Positions 5,765 to 13,348 of a DNA stretch of 26,269 bases are shown piece after piece. The notes under the pieces were generated by a model. It did not search any database, was not told where the DNA came from, and saw only the letters and a list, made by a program, of their open reading frames with translations. Both the position numbers and the translations under genes were made by a program. Source of the DNA: a virus; the IMG/VR virus record IMGVR_UViG_3300023118_000026, positions 1 through 26,269 of that record, one strand, 5' to 3'. Numbering within the stretch: the stretch's first letter is position 1; every line of letters starts with the position of its first letter.

Positions 5765-6063
5765 ACAACCTCGACGTATCCAAGATCACCGAACGACTCG
5801 AATTCATCATCCGACAGCGGGAGCAGAAACGCTCGGTCAGTGTCCACCTTGACGTTCTGCTGTCTGACATTCAGGCGGGGGCATATGACGCACCAGAACC
5901 GGTCGTCACCGTGGTCGAGCAGGAAGTTGTAGCCAACCTGCGCGCAGTGGCTCTTGACCAGGCGCGACAGTTCCGTGCTACCCGTGCAGGTGAACAGGGC
6001 CCCCAGACGGTGACTCGTGATGCAGTCCAGATGCTGAAGTTCCTCACCACAGGGAAAAGCTGA
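5761..6063 (+). CDS. Helical phage protein, unknown function
   Basis: A 100-residue, mostly alpha-helical protein (NNLDVSKITERLEFIIRQRE, later VVEQEVVANLRAVALDQAR). No family recognised. It overlaps both neighbours by 1 to 4 bases and shares their C-ending codon use. Confidence 0.65.
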   Translation: MNNLDVSKITERLEFIIRQREQKRSVSVHLDVLLSDIQAGAYDAPEPVVTVVEQEVVANLRAVALDQARQFRATRAGEQGPQTVTRDAVQMLKFLTTGKS

Positions 6064-6242
6064 TGACCACTGTTCCCCGTCATGAGGTTGACCGGATCAT
6101 TGCCGACTACGAACACGATGTTGCACGGGTCAGAGCACGGGTCCGGTCGATCGTGCGTTCCGTGTGGCCATGGGTGAAAGACGCGGCATTCATCATCGGA
6201 TGCGCTGCCATCGTCTGGGTTATTGCGTGGGTGTTCGCATGA
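6063..6242 (+). CDS. 59-residue membrane-anchored protein
   Basis: ATG at 6063 overlaps the upstream stop. A charged helical N-terminal part (EVDRIIADYEHDVARVRARV) is followed by one strong C-terminal membrane segment (AAFIIGCAAIVWVIAWVFA) that runs to the last residue, a tail-anchored layout. No family recognised. The gene ends inside the start of the methyltransferase gene (ATGA). Confidence 0.6.
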   Translation: MTTVPRHEVDRIIADYEHDVARVRARVRSIVRSVWPWVKDAAFIIGCAAIVWVIAWVFA

Positions 6243-6739
6243 CCGGCGCGATGGGATCTCACCAGTCAGCTCGAGCCGAGACGACGACATGGCTCACCCC
6301 GCCGAACATCGTTGAGGCCTTGGGCGCATTCGACCTGGACCCCTGTGCAGCGCCATCGCCCCGGCCCTGGTCAACCGCAGCGCGCCACATCGAACTGCCC
6401 GAAGACGGGCTAGCAGCGGAATGGTCCGGGCGTGTGTGGCTGAACCCGCCGTACTCGTTCGAGGCGTGGAATTGGCTGTCGAAACTCGCCGACCATGGCA
6501 AAGGCACCGCGCTTATCTTTGCTCGCACCGAGACTGCTGGCTTCGTATCCGAGGTGTGGGGCAAAGCGACGGCGCTCCTGTTCCTCCACGGGCGGCTGTA
6601 CTTCCATCGCCCAGACGGCACGCGTGCAGCGGCTAACTCTGGCGCTCCATCCGTTCTCGTCGCATACGGCAGAGAAGACGCTGACGCACTGAAAGCAAGC
6701 CCACTGAGTGGCACCTACGTCCAGTTGAAAGACGACTAG
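6239..6739 (+). CDS. dam: Phage DNA N6-adenine methyltransferase
   Basis: A 166-residue enzyme of the short phage Dam-type family (DNA N-6-adenine-methyltransferase) that transfers methyl from S-adenosylmethionine to adenine. Visible motifs: TWLTPPNIVEAL near 17-28, FDLDPCA (31-37), the catalytic NPPY at 69-72, and LIFARTETAGF, followed by LLFLHGRLYFHRPDG typical of this family. Start at the ATGA overlap; an upstream in-frame extension would run through the membrane-protein gene. No cognate restriction enzyme is adjacent, so it is an orphan enzyme, probably protecting phage DNA from host restriction or modulating regulation. Confidence 0.9.
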   Translation: MTGAMGSHQSARAETTTWLTPPNIVEALGAFDLDPCAAPSPRPWSTAARHIELPEDGLAAEWSGRVWLNPPYSFEAWNWLSKLADHGKGTALIFARTETAGFVSEVWGKATALLFLHGRLYFHRPDGTRAAANSGAPSVLVAYGREDADALKASPLSGTYVQLKDD

Positions 6740-6832
6740 ATGACCCCACACCGGTTCATCCTCCTGGGCCTCTTATTCGCCCCCACCATCATCACGGTCT
6801 GCTGCCTCTGGGTACGGACCGTTAGTTATTGA
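6740..6832 (+). CDS. 30-residue membrane peptide
   Basis: ATG immediately follows the methyltransferase stop. The peptide is mostly one hydrophobic segment (FILLGLLFAPTIITVCCLW) with short ends. No ribosome site of its own is obvious, so it would rely on coupling. No family recognised; a small membrane protein is plausible. Confidence 0.4.
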   Translation: MTPHRFILLGLLFAPTIITVCCLWVRTVSY

Positions 6833-6844
6833 AAGGCCAAAACA

Positions 6845-7039
6845 ATGTCCAAACTCGACCACGCAAGACTGTGCCTCCAAGCCGCAGAACACCTCGCAAC
6901 AATGCCCGACAGCCACACGATCAGGGCACAAGTCGCAGTACTCAACGAATGGTTGCAGCGCGACCAACCAGCCACCCTCGAAGCATCCGTGATCGGGTTG
7001 GCGGTCGCGATCCTGCACGACGCCGGAGTTTTGGCGTGA
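6845..7039 (+). CDS. Small helical protein upstream of the exonuclease
   Basis: A 64-residue protein with an AAAGG site 8 bases upstream of ATG 6845. It is predicted to be two or three helices (LDHARLCLQAAEHLATM, IRAQVAVLNEWLQ, ASVIGLAVAILHDAG). No family recognised. It overlaps the exonuclease start by 4 bases (GTGA) and so is probably co-translated with the recombination genes. Confidence 0.6.
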   Translation: MSKLDHARLCLQAAEHLATMPDSHTIRAQVAVLNEWLQRDQPATLEASVIGLAVAILHDAGVLA

Positions 7040-7713
7040 CACTGCACACCTACGAGGAAATAGAGCAGGGCTCGGAACTCTGGCATTTGGCCAGGCGCGG
7101 CATCCTCACCGCGTCAGTGATCGGCCAGTTCATCACCCCGAAGACGGTCAAAGTCGCAGCGAACGACAAAACCCGCGCCAAAGCGTACGAGCTCGTGGCC
7201 GAACGCATCACCGGAATCAGCGAAGACCGGTACGTGTCACGCGACATGGAGGAAGGCCACTTCATCGAACCGATCGCCCGCGACCTGTACAGCCAGCATT
7301 ACGCGCCGGCAACAGAGGTTGGGTTCATGGTTCGCGACGACTGGGGATTCCGCATCGGCTACTCACCGGATGGCGTAGTGGGTGATGACGGGCTGATCGA
7401 GATAAAGAAACGCCTCCCGAAACTGCACCTCGAAACGATCCTCACCGACCAGATGCCGCCCGAACACATGGCCCAAGTACAAACCGGCCTGTTGGTCAGC
7501 GGCCGTCAGTGGCTTGACTTCATCAGCTACTGCGGAGGAATGCCGCTCTTTGTGAAGCGCATTTTTCCCGACCCCATCTGGCACGCAGCAATCATCGAAG
7601 CCGCCACCGCCTTCGAGGAATCAGCCACCGACATGATCAGCCGGTACGCCGTCGCAACCGCTGATCTGCATCCCACCGAACGCATCGAAATGTACGAAGA
7701 AATGGTGATCTGA
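7036..7713 (+). CDS. YqaJ-type viral recombinase exonuclease
   Basis: A 225-residue protein of the YqaJ/lambda-exonuclease (PD-(D/E)xK) family, which resects double-stranded DNA ends for phage homologous recombination. Visible: QGSELWHLARRGILTAS (11-27), conserved acids in MEEGHFIEP (71-79), D112 in YSPDG, and E122/K124 in LIEIKK, the metal-binding core, then MPPEHMAQVQTGLLVSG. The start is GTG 7036 at a GTGA overlap with GGAG 9 bases upstream; further upstream the open frame has no ribosome site. Next to it lie a DnaJ-like zinc protein and a candidate recombination partner, forming a Red-like module. Confidence 0.92.
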   Translation: MTLHTYEEIEQGSELWHLARRGILTASVIGQFITPKTVKVAANDKTRAKAYELVAERITGISEDRYVSRDMEEGHFIEPIARDLYSQHYAPATEVGFMVRDDWGFRIGYSPDGVVGDDGLIEIKKRLPKLHLETILTDQMPPEHMAQVQTGLLVSGRQWLDFISYCGGMPLFVKRIFPDPIWHAAIIEAATAFEESATDMISRYAVATADLHPTERIEMYEEMVI

Positions 7714-8162
7714 TGCCACATCCAACCGGCCTGTCCTCCCAAGCCATCCACGGCTCGGGCATTGACCACCCATGGGACCCCAGTGACCTACTCCGCTGCA
7801 TCCGATACTGCGACGGATACCTGACGACCGAACAACTCCGCGAACGAATGGCCGGACGGTCGGTCGCATGGGATCGCCTACTCCCGGAGTGGGACAACCT
7901 TGTCGCGCTTCTCAAGCACGAGATGGCAACGCACACCGATGATCTCGCGCCTCTCACCTACCGGGCGATGAAGCGAGTCATCGCGGGCGGCACTGAATGC
8001 TCCGCCTGCAACGGGACCGGCACCGGCACCCCTTGCCTGAAGTGCAAGGGGACAGGTCGCCGCAGTGGCGGCAAGTGCCGCGCCCCTGGCTGCTTCCGTG
8101 GCTCGCACCTCTGCCAGACCTGCCGTGGTCGTGGCTTCACGATCAACAAGGAGAACCAGTAA
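7713..8162 (+). CDS. DnaJ-type zinc-finger protein
   Basis: A 149-residue protein whose C-terminal third has four CxxC-like pairs: CSAC (96-99), CLKC (108-111), C122 with C127, and CQTC (134-137), several followed by GxG as in the DnaJ cysteine-rich domain. That suggests two zinc sites. No J domain is present; the N-terminal 90 residues are helical and unrecognised. It lies between the exonuclease and its likely partner, so a role in recombination-complex assembly is conceivable but unproven. Confidence 0.75.
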   Translation: MPHPTGLSSQAIHGSGIDHPWDPSDLLRCIRYCDGYLTTEQLRERMAGRSVAWDRLLPEWDNLVALLKHEMATHTDDLAPLTYRAMKRVIAGGTECSACNGTGTGTPCLKCKGTGRRSGGKCRAPGCFRGSHLCQTCRGRGFTINKENQ

Positions 8163-8731
8163 TGAACCTCACCGAAACTATCGTGCCCAAGAGCGACCAA
8201 ATCAATGCGGATGACCTCATGGCCGCGCCCATCACGGTCACCATCACCGGTCACAGGAGAGGCAGCGCAGAACAGCCCGTCGACTTCGAGCTGGCAGAGT
8301 TCCCCGGACGCGCATACCGACCCTCCAAATCCATGCGCCGGGTCATGGTCAGCGCGTGGGGTGCAGAAGCCGCCAACTACGCCGGACATCGACTCACCCT
8401 GTTCCGCAACCCGGAGATCAAGTTCGGTGCAGAGAAGGTCGGCGGGATCGAAATCGCTGCCATGAGCCACATCGACAAGGCATTGACGATCGCTCTCACG
8501 GCGACAAGAGGCAAGCGGAAAGCATTCACCGTCCAACCCCTCAAAGACGCTGCGCCAACCGCCGCACCGTACATCGACCCGGATGTGATCACCGCATGGG
8601 TGACCAAATTTGATGAAGCCACCACCCTCGAAGAACTGCAAGGCATCTGGGGAGAAGCGAAAACGGCCGGCGTTGTCACCAATGCCGACGTTGTTGCGGC
8701 TAAAGACCGGAAGAAAGCGGCGCTGTCATGA
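8162..8731 (+). CDS. Conserved actinophage protein, probable recombination partner
   Basis: A 189-residue protein starting MNLTETIVPKSDQINADDL. The core (VTITGHRRGSAEQPVDFELA, RPSKSMRRVMVSAWG, GHRLTLFRNPEIKFG, GGIEIAAMSHID, LTATRGKRK) recurs in actinophages next to YqaJ exonucleases, as far as I recall. By position it may supply a single-strand annealing or DNA-binding function in place of RecT/Bet; this is inference, since I see no RecT signature. A short helical tail (TLEELQGIWGEAKTAGV) could mediate contacts. GGAGAAC lies 5 bases before the ATG. Confidence 0.7.
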   Translation: MNLTETIVPKSDQINADDLMAAPITVTITGHRRGSAEQPVDFELAEFPGRAYRPSKSMRRVMVSAWGAEAANYAGHRLTLFRNPEIKFGAEKVGGIEIAAMSHIDKALTIALTATRGKRKAFTVQPLKDAAPTAAPYIDPDVITAWVTKFDEATTLEELQGIWGEAKTAGVVTNADVVAAKDRKKAALS

Positions 8732-9141
8732 CCGCACTAGAAGAGATTGAAGCGGCAATTGCGAACCTGACGAGGCTCAAGGCCGAGTCAACTCAGTGGC
8801 AGCCTGACCCCGATATGCCCGAACTTGCTGGCTGGTATGTGGACTCGGACGGTTCCGGGCTCCAGGGTGTATTCGCGATCAAGGAACTGTTCAGGGGTGG
8901 TCATGCGGTAGCGCTCTACGCTGACCCGCCTGACGCCGAATTGATCGTCACCTTGCACCGCACCATCGACGCACAGTTGGCGATTTTGGGAGCCGCTTCG
9001 TCGTCAATCTTGGAGACAGGGCGCGATCCCGAAGCCGTGTACTCAGACGGGCGGCACATGGACGGGGCGCGGCTGCTGATGGTTGCTCCATGGGGTCGTG
9101 CCGCGGTGGACATGGCTCGCTCTATCAACGGCACCTCATGA
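8728..9141 (+). CDS. Hypothetical early protein
   Basis: A 137-residue protein of mixed character: an N-terminal helix (EEIEAAIANLTRLKAES), an aromatic acidic middle, then helices (AELIVTLHRTIDAQLAIL). I recognise no family. It is coupled at both ends by ATGA overlaps between the recombination partner and the RusA-like gene. Confidence 0.65.
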   Translation: MTALEEIEAAIANLTRLKAESTQWQPDPDMPELAGWYVDSDGSGLQGVFAIKELFRGGHAVALYADPPDAELIVTLHRTIDAQLAILGAASSSILETGRDPEAVYSDGRHMDGARLLMVAPWGRAAVDMARSINGTS

Positions 9142-9563
9142 CCTCGAATATTGATGGTGCTGAGATGGCGTACCACATCGAGCCGCTCCCGTTCAGCACC
9201 ACGTTCCGGTTCGACTGGGTGAAAGCGCCACTGTCGATGAACATGCGACTGCACCGGATGGCTGAAGCGAAAATCGTTCGCGAACTACGCAGCATGATGC
9301 ACGCCAAAGCCCGCATCATCCCCGAACTTGGGCGGTGTGAAGTGCGTCTCATCTGGTACGTCACCACGAACCATCGCAGGGACGAAGAGAACATTGTGCC
9401 CGTCCTCAAGGCGCTCTGTGACGGGCTGGTGGATGCCGAAGTGGTGGAAGACGACACCCCTCGGTTCATGCACAAACTCATGCCTGAAATCGTCAAGATC
9501 AACGGCCGCGACGACACCGCCCACTTCGAATTCACGATCACCGAGCTGGGTATAGCCGCTTAG
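9138..9563 (+). CDS. rusA: RusA-family Holliday-junction resolvase
   Basis: A 141-residue endonuclease that resolves four-way DNA junctions. PLSMNMRLHR (31-40) and the metal-site region RRDEENIVPVLKALCDGLVD carry the expected D82, N85, K91 and D95, followed by EVVEDD with a further acid, as in RusA. The start at the ATGA overlap (9138) gives a normal family length. In the operon it follows exonuclease and partner, so it likely clears junctions from recombination or branched replication DNA before packaging. Confidence 0.88.
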   Translation: MTSNIDGAEMAYHIEPLPFSTTFRFDWVKAPLSMNMRLHRMAEAKIVRELRSMMHAKARIIPELGRCEVRLIWYVTTNHRRDEENIVPVLKALCDGLVDAEVVEDDTPRFMHKLMPEIVKINGRDDTAHFEFTITELGIAA

Positions 9564-9577
9564 GCAGGAGGAACAAA

Positions 9578-10117
9578 ATGTCGAAGCTCACAATCAGCGA
9601 ACGACTCTGGGCGAACGTGACGGTCACGGGCTGCTGCTGGTACTGGGACGGATACCAAAAAGAAGGTGGTTACGGCTACATGCTTGCAAATCGACGCCTG
9701 CGACTGGTCCACCGGCTTGCGTACGAAGAGATGATCGGACCAATCCCCGAGGGCTTGCAGATTGATCACATCTGCAGGACTCGAAATTGTGTCAACCCAG
9801 ATCATCTAGAAGCCGTCACCCAGCAAGAAAATATCCGCCGTATCCCCCGCACCGTCTGGCACGGATACCGCGAGCAGACCCACTGCAAGAACGGCCATGA
9901 GTACACCGCCGAGAACACACGATATAGCCCGACAAGGCCGGGAAGAGTGCGCATATGCAGGGCGTGCGAACACGACAGATATGTGCGATATGTGTCTCGC
10001 AGGTCTATAGACAATGAGCCCGAACCATACACAATCCCGGCGCAAACAACAGCCGACGCGACCGTGCGAGTGGCCGCATCGAACGCTGAACTCATGCGCA
10101 GATTGGGGAAACCATGA
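9578..10117 (+). CDS. Free-standing HNH homing-type endonuclease
   Basis: A 179-residue protein with an HNH_3 motif: VHRLAYEEMIGPIPEGLQIDH (D63, H64), C71, N73 and H76 in RNCVNPDHLEAVTQQEN, then a second cysteine set (CKNGHEYT, later CRACEHD) typical of phage homing endonucleases with an extra zinc site. It has its own strong AGGAGG-type site and a 14-base gap upstream, unlike its tightly overlapping neighbours, consistent with insertion as a mobile gene. Its 3' end overlaps the C5-methyltransferase start. Confidence 0.9.
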   Translation: MSKLTISERLWANVTVTGCCWYWDGYQKEGGYGYMLANRRLRLVHRLAYEEMIGPIPEGLQIDHICRTRNCVNPDHLEAVTQQENIRRIPRTVWHGYREQTHCKNGHEYTAENTRYSPTRPGRVRICRACEHDRYVRYVSRRSIDNEPEPYTIPAQTTADATVRVAASNAELMRRLGKP

Positions 10118-10827
10118 CCAGAAGAATCCTTGACCTGTTCTGTTGCGCGGGCGGTGCTGGCACAGGTTACGAACGTGCCGGCTTCGATGTCTACGCGATC
10201 GACCTCGACCCGCAGCCCAACAACCCGCACCCGTTCCATCAAGGTGACGCACTCGAAGCACTCCGCACACTCATCGCCGGCGGGCGAATCGACTTCACCC
10301 ATAAAGACGGCCGGGTCGAATGGCTGAAGCTGGATGACTTCGACGCCATCCATGCGAGCCCACCATGCCAGGGGTACACGGCCCTCAAAGCCGTACACGG
10401 CAACGCATGGCCGCTACTAATTGAACCCGTCCGAGAACTGCTCGACGCAACCGGGCTGCCCTACATCCTCGAGAACGTACAGGGCGCACCAATCCGACGC
10501 GACCTGACCCTGTGCGGGGAAATGTTCGGGCTGGGTGTCATCCGTCATCGGTACTTCGAGCTCGGTGGGTGGACTGCGGTCGAACCGGAGCATGTGAAGC
10601 ATCGAGGGCGTGTTGCTGGTTGGCGTCATGGCCGCTACTTCGAAGGCCCGTATTTCGCCGTCTATGGCAACGGTGGAGGCAAGGGAACGGTGAAGCAGTG
10701 GCAAGACGCGATGGGCATCCACTGGACGGCAGATCGGCATGAGCTGGCAGAGGCGATCCCTCCGTCGTTCACAGAGCACATCGGCAAGCAACTAGTCACG
10801 CACCTCATATTGGAGGCCGCAGCATGA
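10114..10827 (+). CDS. dcm: DNA C5-cytosine methyltransferase
   Basis: A 237-residue enzyme, short for the family. Motif I is DLFCCAGGAGTGYERAGF, motif IV ASPPCQGYT with catalytic C85, motif VI ENV (120-122), motif VIII IRHRYFE (143-149), and motif X near AIPPSFTEHIGKQL. The target-recognition region is compact (about 150-200), as in other phage orphan enzymes. No partner nuclease is adjacent. It could protect phage DNA from host restriction or mimic host methylation. It overlaps the HNH and WhiB genes by 4 bases each. Confidence 0.93.
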   Translation: MTRRILDLFCCAGGAGTGYERAGFDVYAIDLDPQPNNPHPFHQGDALEALRTLIAGGRIDFTHKDGRVEWLKLDDFDAIHASPPCQGYTALKAVHGNAWPLLIEPVRELLDATGLPYILENVQGAPIRRDLTLCGEMFGLGVIRHRYFELGGWTAVEPEHVKHRGRVAGWRHGRYFEGPYFAVYGNGGGKGTVKQWQDAMGIHWTADRHELAEAIPPSFTEHIGKQLVTHLILEAAA

Positions 10828-11051
10828 CCGATCCCATCGATTGGCGCGACCGTGCTAATTGCGCGACCACGGACGGTGACCAGTTTTTCGCCGGCAATGA
10901 ACTGTCCATCCGCACACGCCTCATATGTAACGCCTGCCCAGTCCGCATCCAATGTGCCGAATTCGCGATCGCACATGAACCGGAATGGGGATTCTGGGGC
11001 GGCCTCACACCCAAACAACGACGACAAATCAGAAAGGACGGAGCCGCATGA
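10824..11051 (+). CDS. WhiB-like iron-sulfur regulator
   Basis: A 75-residue actinobacterial WhiB-family protein. The four cluster-ligating cysteines are C13, C35, C38 and C44 (CNACPVRIQC), followed by the GFWGGL turn (56-61) and a short basic DNA-contacting tail (KQRRQIRK). WhiB proteins bind a 4Fe-4S cluster and the primary sigma factor. Phage copies (for example WhiBTM4 of mycobacteriophage TM4) can interfere with host WhiB functions. Here it may redirect host transcription in early infection; its target is unknown. It is also the best single marker for an actinobacterial host. Confidence 0.93.
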   Translation: MTDPIDWRDRANCATTDGDQFFAGNELSIRTRLICNACPVRIQCAEFAIAHEPEWGFWGGLTPKQRRQIRKDGAA

Positions 11052-11215
11052 CAGAGATCCTTGCCCACATCGGCAGTTGCTGCAACCACGGCATCGGCTA
11101 CTGCGGAACACCCGTGGGACTAATGCCAGATGACCCAATCCCGAAAGAGATCTGCATCGTCTGCTCGACCTTCGACGCCTTCCTGACGTGCGGTCAATGC
11201 GCTAGGGCGTGCTGA
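11048..11215 (+). CDS. Small cysteine-rich protein
   Basis: A 55-residue protein with eight cysteines (SCCNHG, YCGT, ICIVC, TCGQCARAC), suggesting one or two zinc sites. No family recognised. It overlaps the WhiB stop (ATGA) and ends two bases before the replication gene. Confidence 0.6.
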   Translation: MTEILAHIGSCCNHGIGYCGTPVGLMPDDPIPKEICIVCSTFDAFLTCGQCARAC

Positions 11216-11216
11216 A

Positions 11217-11969
11217 TTGCCGTGGTTCAAAGTGGACGATGGATTCCACGGACACCCGAAGGTCGTCGAACTCACGCTCTCAGCAGTCGGTCTGTGGACG
11301 CTCACCGGCTCATGGTGCGCGAAGTATCTAACCGATGGGTTCGTGCCCGACAAGACCATCATTCGGCTCGGTGGAACGGTCGAAGAGTCGCAGGAATTGG
11401 TGCGGGCCGATCTTTGGCTGACCGCTCTCGGTGGTTACGAGTTCAAGGATTGGGCTGATTATCAGCCACTCAAGGCCGATATTGAGCTCGAACGGTCCGC
11501 AGCGCAGGAAAGGATGCGTTCCGTAAGAGCGAAACGTAAAGGGGTAAACGGTTCGCCCGAACAGCCGCCGAACGTTCCCCCGAACAACACGCGAAGTTCG
11601 CCCGAAGTTCGGTCAACCCCATCCCAGTCCCATCCCAGTCCCATCCCAGTCCCCCCTACGGGGGAAGCGCGCAAGCGCGGCACCCGCCTCAACGACAAAT
11701 TCGAGGTCACAACGGAGATGGTCGCATGGGCCAAAGACAACGCCCCCGACGTGAACGGAAAACGGGCAACCGAGATGTTCATGAATCACTTCCGGTCCAA
11801 GTCGGGGCAGGCAGGGGTTCGCGTCGACTGGGTTCTCACATGGAAGAACTGGCTACTGAAAGACCAACAGCGCGCCGAAGAACGCAGCACGAAACCCACA
11901 CCGGAGCAGCGAGCGAGACAAACCATCCAGCTCGCAACCGACATTGATCTGAAAGGAATCGAACAGTGA
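11217..11969 (+). CDS. DnaD/DnaT-like replication initiation protein
   Basis: A 250-residue phage replication protein. The N-terminal winged-helix region starts MPWFKVDDGFHGHPKVVELT and continues to about 95. A basic stretch and a proline/serine linker (about 100-150) are followed by a C-terminal domain (DKFEVTTEMVAWAKDNAP, WVLTWKNWLLKDQQ) like the single-stranded-DNA-binding domain of DnaT/DnaD proteins. Such proteins open the origin and recruit helicase loader and helicase. TTG 11217 is the only start fitting the conserved N-terminus; the ribosome site (AGGG) is weak. The linker DNA contains iteron-like repeats, as lambda O does. The next gene looks like the helicase loader. Confidence 0.82.
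   Translation: MPWFKVDDGFHGHPKVVELTLSAVGLWTLTGSWCAKYLTDGFVPDKTIIRLGGTVEESQELVRADLWLTALGGYEFKDWADYQPLKADIELERSAAQERMRSVRAKRKGVNGSPEQPPNVPPNNTRSSPEVRSTPSQSHPSPIPVPPTGEARKRGTRLNDKFEVTTEMVAWAKDNAPDVNGKRATEMFMNHFRSKSGQAGVRVDWVLTWKNWLLKDQQRAEERSTKPTPEQRARQTIQLATDIDLKGIEQ
11551..11664. repeat. Iteron-like repeats inside the replication gene, candidate origin
   Basis: GTTCGCCCGAA at 11551-11561 and 11596-11606, with GTTCCCCCGAA at 11574-11584, are spaced 23 and 22 bp, about two helical turns. They are followed by three perfect tandem copies of the 11-mer CCCATCCCAGT (11618-11650) and a CCCCC-TAC-GGGGG hairpin (11652-11664). The 11-bp period is not a codon multiple, so the tandem is not explained by a repeated peptide. 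Lambda-type phages have their origin inside the initiator gene at exactly this place. Origin function is inferred. Confidence 0.6.
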
Positions 11970-12265
11970 CCAATGACGAAGTGGCGAAAGTGTTGGCCCG
12001 CATTCAGTTGGGCGACAACCGGCAAGTGGATCGGGCGACTCTCCTGGATTGGATTGACACGATCGGTGACTTGGATTTTGCGGACTCGATCGCCGCTGTA
12101 GTTATGCATCGCCGCGAATCGACCGCATACCTACTCCCGGCACATATCCGGGCGAACGTGAAAACGATCCGGTCACGCCGGGAAAGGGATGCGCGGTTGG
12201 CTCTCCCGCGACCAGAACCGAAGCCGATCACGCTCGTTGGATGGGCGGCGAAACCGAACCGATGA
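11966..12265 (+). CDS. G39P-like helicase loader candidate
   Basis: A 99-residue protein (MTNDEVAKVLARIQLGDNRQ, then RATLLDWIDTIGDLDFADSIAAVVMHRRES, YLLPAHIRANVKTIRSRR). The helical pattern with DW, AxxAVxxHRRES and PAHIR resembles phage proteins classed as G39P-like replicative helicase loader/inhibitor. It follows the initiator with a GTGA overlap, the expected order. Family call is moderate, by pattern only. Confidence 0.68.
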   Translation: MTNDEVAKVLARIQLGDNRQVDRATLLDWIDTIGDLDFADSIAAVVMHRRESTAYLLPAHIRANVKTIRSRRERDARLALPRPEPKPITLVGWAAKPNR

Positions 12266-12375
12266 CACAAAACGATTACGCCGCAGACCTGTTCTTTGCC
12301 TCATTCACCCCAGCAATGTTCTGCGACTACGAATACCGCATCTTCCAGCACTACCAACTCAGGAGAAATAAGTAA
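12262..12375 (+). CDS. 37-residue aromatic-rich peptide
   Basis: ATG at 12262 overlaps the upstream stop, and its own stop overlaps the next start (TAATG). The product (MTQNDYAADLFFASFTPAMF...) is rich in F and Y with a basic end. It also supplies the AGGAGAAA ribosome site for the next gene. No family recognised. Confidence 0.5.
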   Translation: MTQNDYAADLFFASFTPAMFCDYEYRIFQHYQLRRNK

Positions 12376-12584
12376 TGGCAACCACCACCTATGACCCGCG
12401 GCCCGAAACCCTGACCGCTGAACAGATCGCCGTAGATCTGACGCTGAGCAACGAAGAGGGCTCCTCGATGTTCGGCTATGGATTCAACCACGAGGGCGGC
12501 TTTCTAGAAGTCGAGATGTATGGCGACGAAGGCCAGATCATCAAGTCATACGCAGTGACCATGAACATCGAGGAGATCAACTAA
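12375..12584 (+). CDS. Small acidic protein, unknown function
   Basis: A 69-residue acidic protein ([20 protein letters not shown], ending MNIEEIN), likely a beta fold. No family recognised. AGGAGAAA lies 8 bases upstream, and its stop overlaps the SSB start by one base. Confidence 0.62.
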   Translation: MATTTYDPRPETLTAEQIAVDLTLSNEEGSSMFGYGFNHEGGFLEVEMYGDEGQIIKSYAVTMNIEEIN

Positions 12585-13060
12585 TGGCCGGCGAAACCAC
12601 TATCACCATCATCGGAAACCTCACCAGCGACCCCGAGTTGCGGTACACGCAGAACGGGTTGGCGGTGGCGAACTTCACCATCGCGTCGACGCCGCGTGTG
12701 TTCGACAAGACCACGAACCAGTCGAAGGACGGGGAAGCTTTATTCCTCCGCGCGTCGGTGTGGCGTGAGTTCGCGGAACATGTTGCCGGGTCGCTGACGA
12801 AGGGTATGCGGGTTATCGCGGTCGGATCATTGAAGCAGCGCTCCTACGAAAAGGACGGTGAGAAGCGGACGTCGATCGAGCTCGACATTGACAGCATCGG
12901 ACCCGACCTGCGATTCGCCACTGCCGCTGTCACCCGCGCAACGGACGGACGCTCAAGCACACCCGCTGCATCTGCCCCCGAACCGTGGGCGGCAACAGGG
13001 CCGGCATCCACTGGTGATGTTTGGAACACGCCAGCCAACGACTCAGAAATTCCTTTCTAG
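12584..13060 (+). CDS. ssb: Single-stranded DNA-binding protein
   Basis: A 158-residue SSB. The OB fold starts [20 protein letters not shown], with [31 protein letters not shown] and [20 protein letters not shown] in the expected order. A flexible tail ends DSEIPF, a variant of the DDDIPF tip that docks partner proteins. It coats single-stranded DNA during phage replication and recombination. It lies downstream of the initiator and loader, completing the replication block. Confidence 0.96.
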   Translation: MAGETTITIIGNLTSDPELRYTQNGLAVANFTIASTPRVFDKTTNQSKDGEALFLRASVWREFAEHVAGSLTKGMRVIAVGSLKQRSYEKDGEKRTSIELDIDSIGPDLRFATAAVTRATDGRSSTPAASAPEPWAATGPASTGDVWNTPANDSEIPF

Positions 13061-13069
13061 GAGGCCCGC

Positions 13070-13348
13070 ATGACGACAAGAAGCTACGAAATCTTCACTG
13101 ATGTCGAGTTCGAATATGACCCCGAAACCGTTGACCCGTTCTGGTTCGACGACGACGGTGTGCGGACCTGGCGAATGACACACATCTACGACATCCCAGA
13201 CGAAGACGGAATCTGGAAGCACCTCGCATACAACGCCATCTCGAATGGGGTAACGGATGCTTCACGGCTTGACGGATGGGCCGACCTGGAACCGGGTCAA
13301 CTGACCATGTTCGTGGTGCACAACACGCTGACCATCGAGGAAGCCTGA
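13070..13348 (+). CDS. Hypothetical acidic protein
   Basis: A 92-residue acidic, aromatic protein (FDDDGVRTWRMTHIYDIPDE, later LDGWADLEPGQLTMFVVHN). It has a clear AGGAGG site. No family recognised. Confidence 0.62.
   Translation: MTTRSYEIFTDVEFEYDPETVDPFWFDDDGVRTWRMTHIYDIPDEDGIWKHLAYNAISNGVTDASRLDGWADLEPGQLTMFVVHNTLTIEEA

Noticed and set aside
11618-11650. Short CRISPR-like array from the tandem 11-mers
   Set aside because: Units are directly adjacent with no spacers and no cas genes nearby; origin or linker repeats explain them better.
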